Part shown: positions 5,764-6,618 of the stretch, piece by piece
How the letters are laid out: every line of letters starts with the position of its first letter
Numbering within the stretch: the first letter of the stretch is position 1
Made by a program: the position numbers and the translations under genes
The notes under the pieces: generated by a model
Seen by the model: the letters and a program-made list of their open reading frames with translations, nothing else
The model's database searches: none
What the model was told of the DNA's origin: nothing
Assembly (NCBI GenBank): GCA_022822575.1
Contig: JAJEBJ010000354.1
Coordinates: 1-6,618, forward strand
DNA: 6,618 nucleotides
Direction: 5' to 3'
DNA from: Alphaproteobacteria bacterium
GTDB lineage: Bacteria; Pseudomonadota; Alphaproteobacteria; SP197

Positions 5764-6618
5764 TGACAGCGTCATGCTGCCATCCTCCGATCGATTTCGC
5801 GGTTCACAGGCCCGACAACCCGGCAACCTCCCCGCGCAGATACCCCAGTCCCCGAGGCCAGTATGTTCGCCGCTGCATTGAGGTCGGCATGATCCGCATG
5901 GCCACAGGCCACGCATTGAAACCTGTCCCGTGTCCTGCGTGATTGGGCGCTCGTGGCGCCGCACGCTGCACAGATCTGGCTGGTAAAGGCCGGGTTCACC
6001 GTCACGACACGGTGGGCCTTGTACTCCAGCATTCTCCGAAACGATGACCAGCCCGTCTCCAGGATGACACGGTTGAGACCCGCCTTGGAGCGCACATTGC
6101 GTCCGGGTTCCTCCTTCGTGCCCTTTGCGCTGCGGGTCATGGACCGGACCTTCAGATCCTCGATCACCACCGTCCCCGCCGCATCGCTGAGCCGGCGGCT
6201 GACACGGTGCTGCCAGTCATGGCGCTTCATGGCCATGTGCCGCCTGGTCTTCGCCAGGCGCCGCCGCGTCTTCTCCCGGCGCTTGCTGCCCCGGCGCTGC
6301 CGCGCCAGCTTCCTGGCATGGCGCCGGGCACGGGCCTCAAGACGCCTGCTTGACGGCAGGCGCATGATCTCTCCATCCGAAGTCGCCACCTGGCCCGCAT
6401 TCATGTCCACGCCGATGACATGGCCGTTGTCTTCCGGTTCCGCCAGCGACACCGCGTAACACACGACCGCCTTCCAGCGTCCCTCCTCGCGCTTGAAAAC
6501 AGCACTCACCGGCTTGCCGTGAGACCAGGGGTTGCCGCCCCTGCGACGAATGGTCAGCCAGCCCAGGCCCGGGATGCGCAGGCGGCTGCCCTCGACCTTC
6601 ACGCCGGAGACGATGGAA
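5764..6618 (-). mobile_element. IS200/IS605-type (IS1341-like) insertion sequence, partial
   Basis: The element is defined by its tnpB gene, which runs off the right edge of the window. No tnpA (Y1 transposase) is visible. The right end, downstream of tnpB, must lie between the tnpB stop (5772) and the cysE promoter (about 5743). TGACGCTGTCA (minus strand, 5774-5764) is a small perfect hairpin overlapping the stop and is used as a provisional boundary. The usual longer subterminal hairpin was not found, so the exact end is uncertain. The insertion sits about 20 bp from the IscR-like box. Confidence 0.55.
5772..6618 (-). CDS. tnpB: TnpB, RNA-guided endonuclease of IS200/IS605 elements (N-terminus off window)
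   Basis: The frame is open through the window edge at 6618, so the N-terminus is missing; about 281 of an expected 350-400 residues are present. A GTG at 6602 is only an internal codon. Counting from that GTG, a beta-rich WED-like part spans roughly residues 1-55, RuvC-I is GVDMNAG (Asp66), a very basic Arg/Lys helical stretch covers 85-135, RuvC-II is VVIEDLKV (Glu148), a zinc ribbon has CAAC (Cys211/214) and CVAC (Cys230/233), and RuvC-III is HADLNAAANIL (Asp240). All catalytic and zinc residues are kept, so nuclease activity is plausible. TnpB proteins cut DNA using an omega RNA made from the 3' end of the gene and adjoining element end, with the guide taken from flanking DNA. Transcription points at cysE, 111 bp downstream of the stop. 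Confidence 0.92.
   Translation of the reverse strand, partial: SIVSGVKVEGSRLRIPGLGWLTIRRRGGNPWSHGKPVSAVFKREEGRWKAVVCYAVSLAEPEDNGHVIGVDMNAGQVATSDGEIMRLPSSRRLEARARRHARKLARQRRGSKRREKTRRRLAKTRRHMAMKRHDWQHRVSRRLSDAAGTVVIEDLKVRSMTRSAKGTKEEPGRNVRSKAGLNRVILETGWSSFRRMLEYKAHRVVTVNPAFTSQICAACGATSAQSRRTRDRFQCVACGHADHADLNAAANILASGTGVSARGGCRVVGPVNREIDRRMAA

Noticed and set aside
5052..5942. Long plus-strand open frame (296 codons) opposite cysE and its promoter
   Set aside because: It is antisense to a well-supported enzyme with clear motifs, its translation has no recognisable domain, and such frames are common opposite GC-rich genes.

Overview
The window looks like chromosomal DNA from a high-GC proteobacterium, most likely an alphaproteobacterium. 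The grounds are the GC-rich codon use, the short CysE form, and a cysE - iscR - cysteine desulfurase order typical of iron-sulfur/cysteine loci in that class. The genus cannot be read from the sequence.

Layout. (1) 1-498 (+) is the C-terminal end of a sulfite-oxidase-family molybdopterin enzyme. (2) 499-693 is a lower-GC spacer with several competing inverted repeats and a 13-codon mini-ORF. (3) 694-2123 (+) is a two-gene cassette: a HhH-GPD (endonuclease III/AlkA-fold) DNA glycosylase-like protein overlapping a VapC-like PIN-domain nuclease by GTGA. A perfect 14-bp palindrome covers the start codon of the first gene. (4) 2124-2242 separates this cassette from a convergent operon. (5) 5660-2243 (-) is a compressed operon in which every junction overlaps: cysE (serine O-acetyltransferase), then one ORF fusing an IscR-type Rrf2 regulator to a complete cysteine desulfurase, then a second stand-alone IscS-type cysteine desulfurase. 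(6) Upstream of cysE, at 5719-5743, is a good match to the IscR type 1 operator, interleaved with a -35/-10 promoter. (7) 5772-6618 (-) is the C-terminal three quarters of an IS200/IS605-type TnpB with all RuvC and zinc-finger residues visible, cut by the window edge.

How the genes work together. CysE supplies O-acetylserine for cysteine, and the two desulfurases take sulfur from cysteine for Fe-S assembly. The IscR half, which keeps the Cys3-His cluster ligands, probably senses Fe-S status and represses the promoter through the 5719-5743 box. The scaffold genes that usually follow (sufBCD or iscU/A) are not in the window; the operon ends against the convergent glycosylase/PIN cassette.

The two most unusual items are the glycosylase-PIN pair, which may be a toxin-antitoxin-like or DNA-surveillance/defence module, and the IscR-cysteine desulfurase fusion. 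The first is a candidate undescribed system, but its function is inference.
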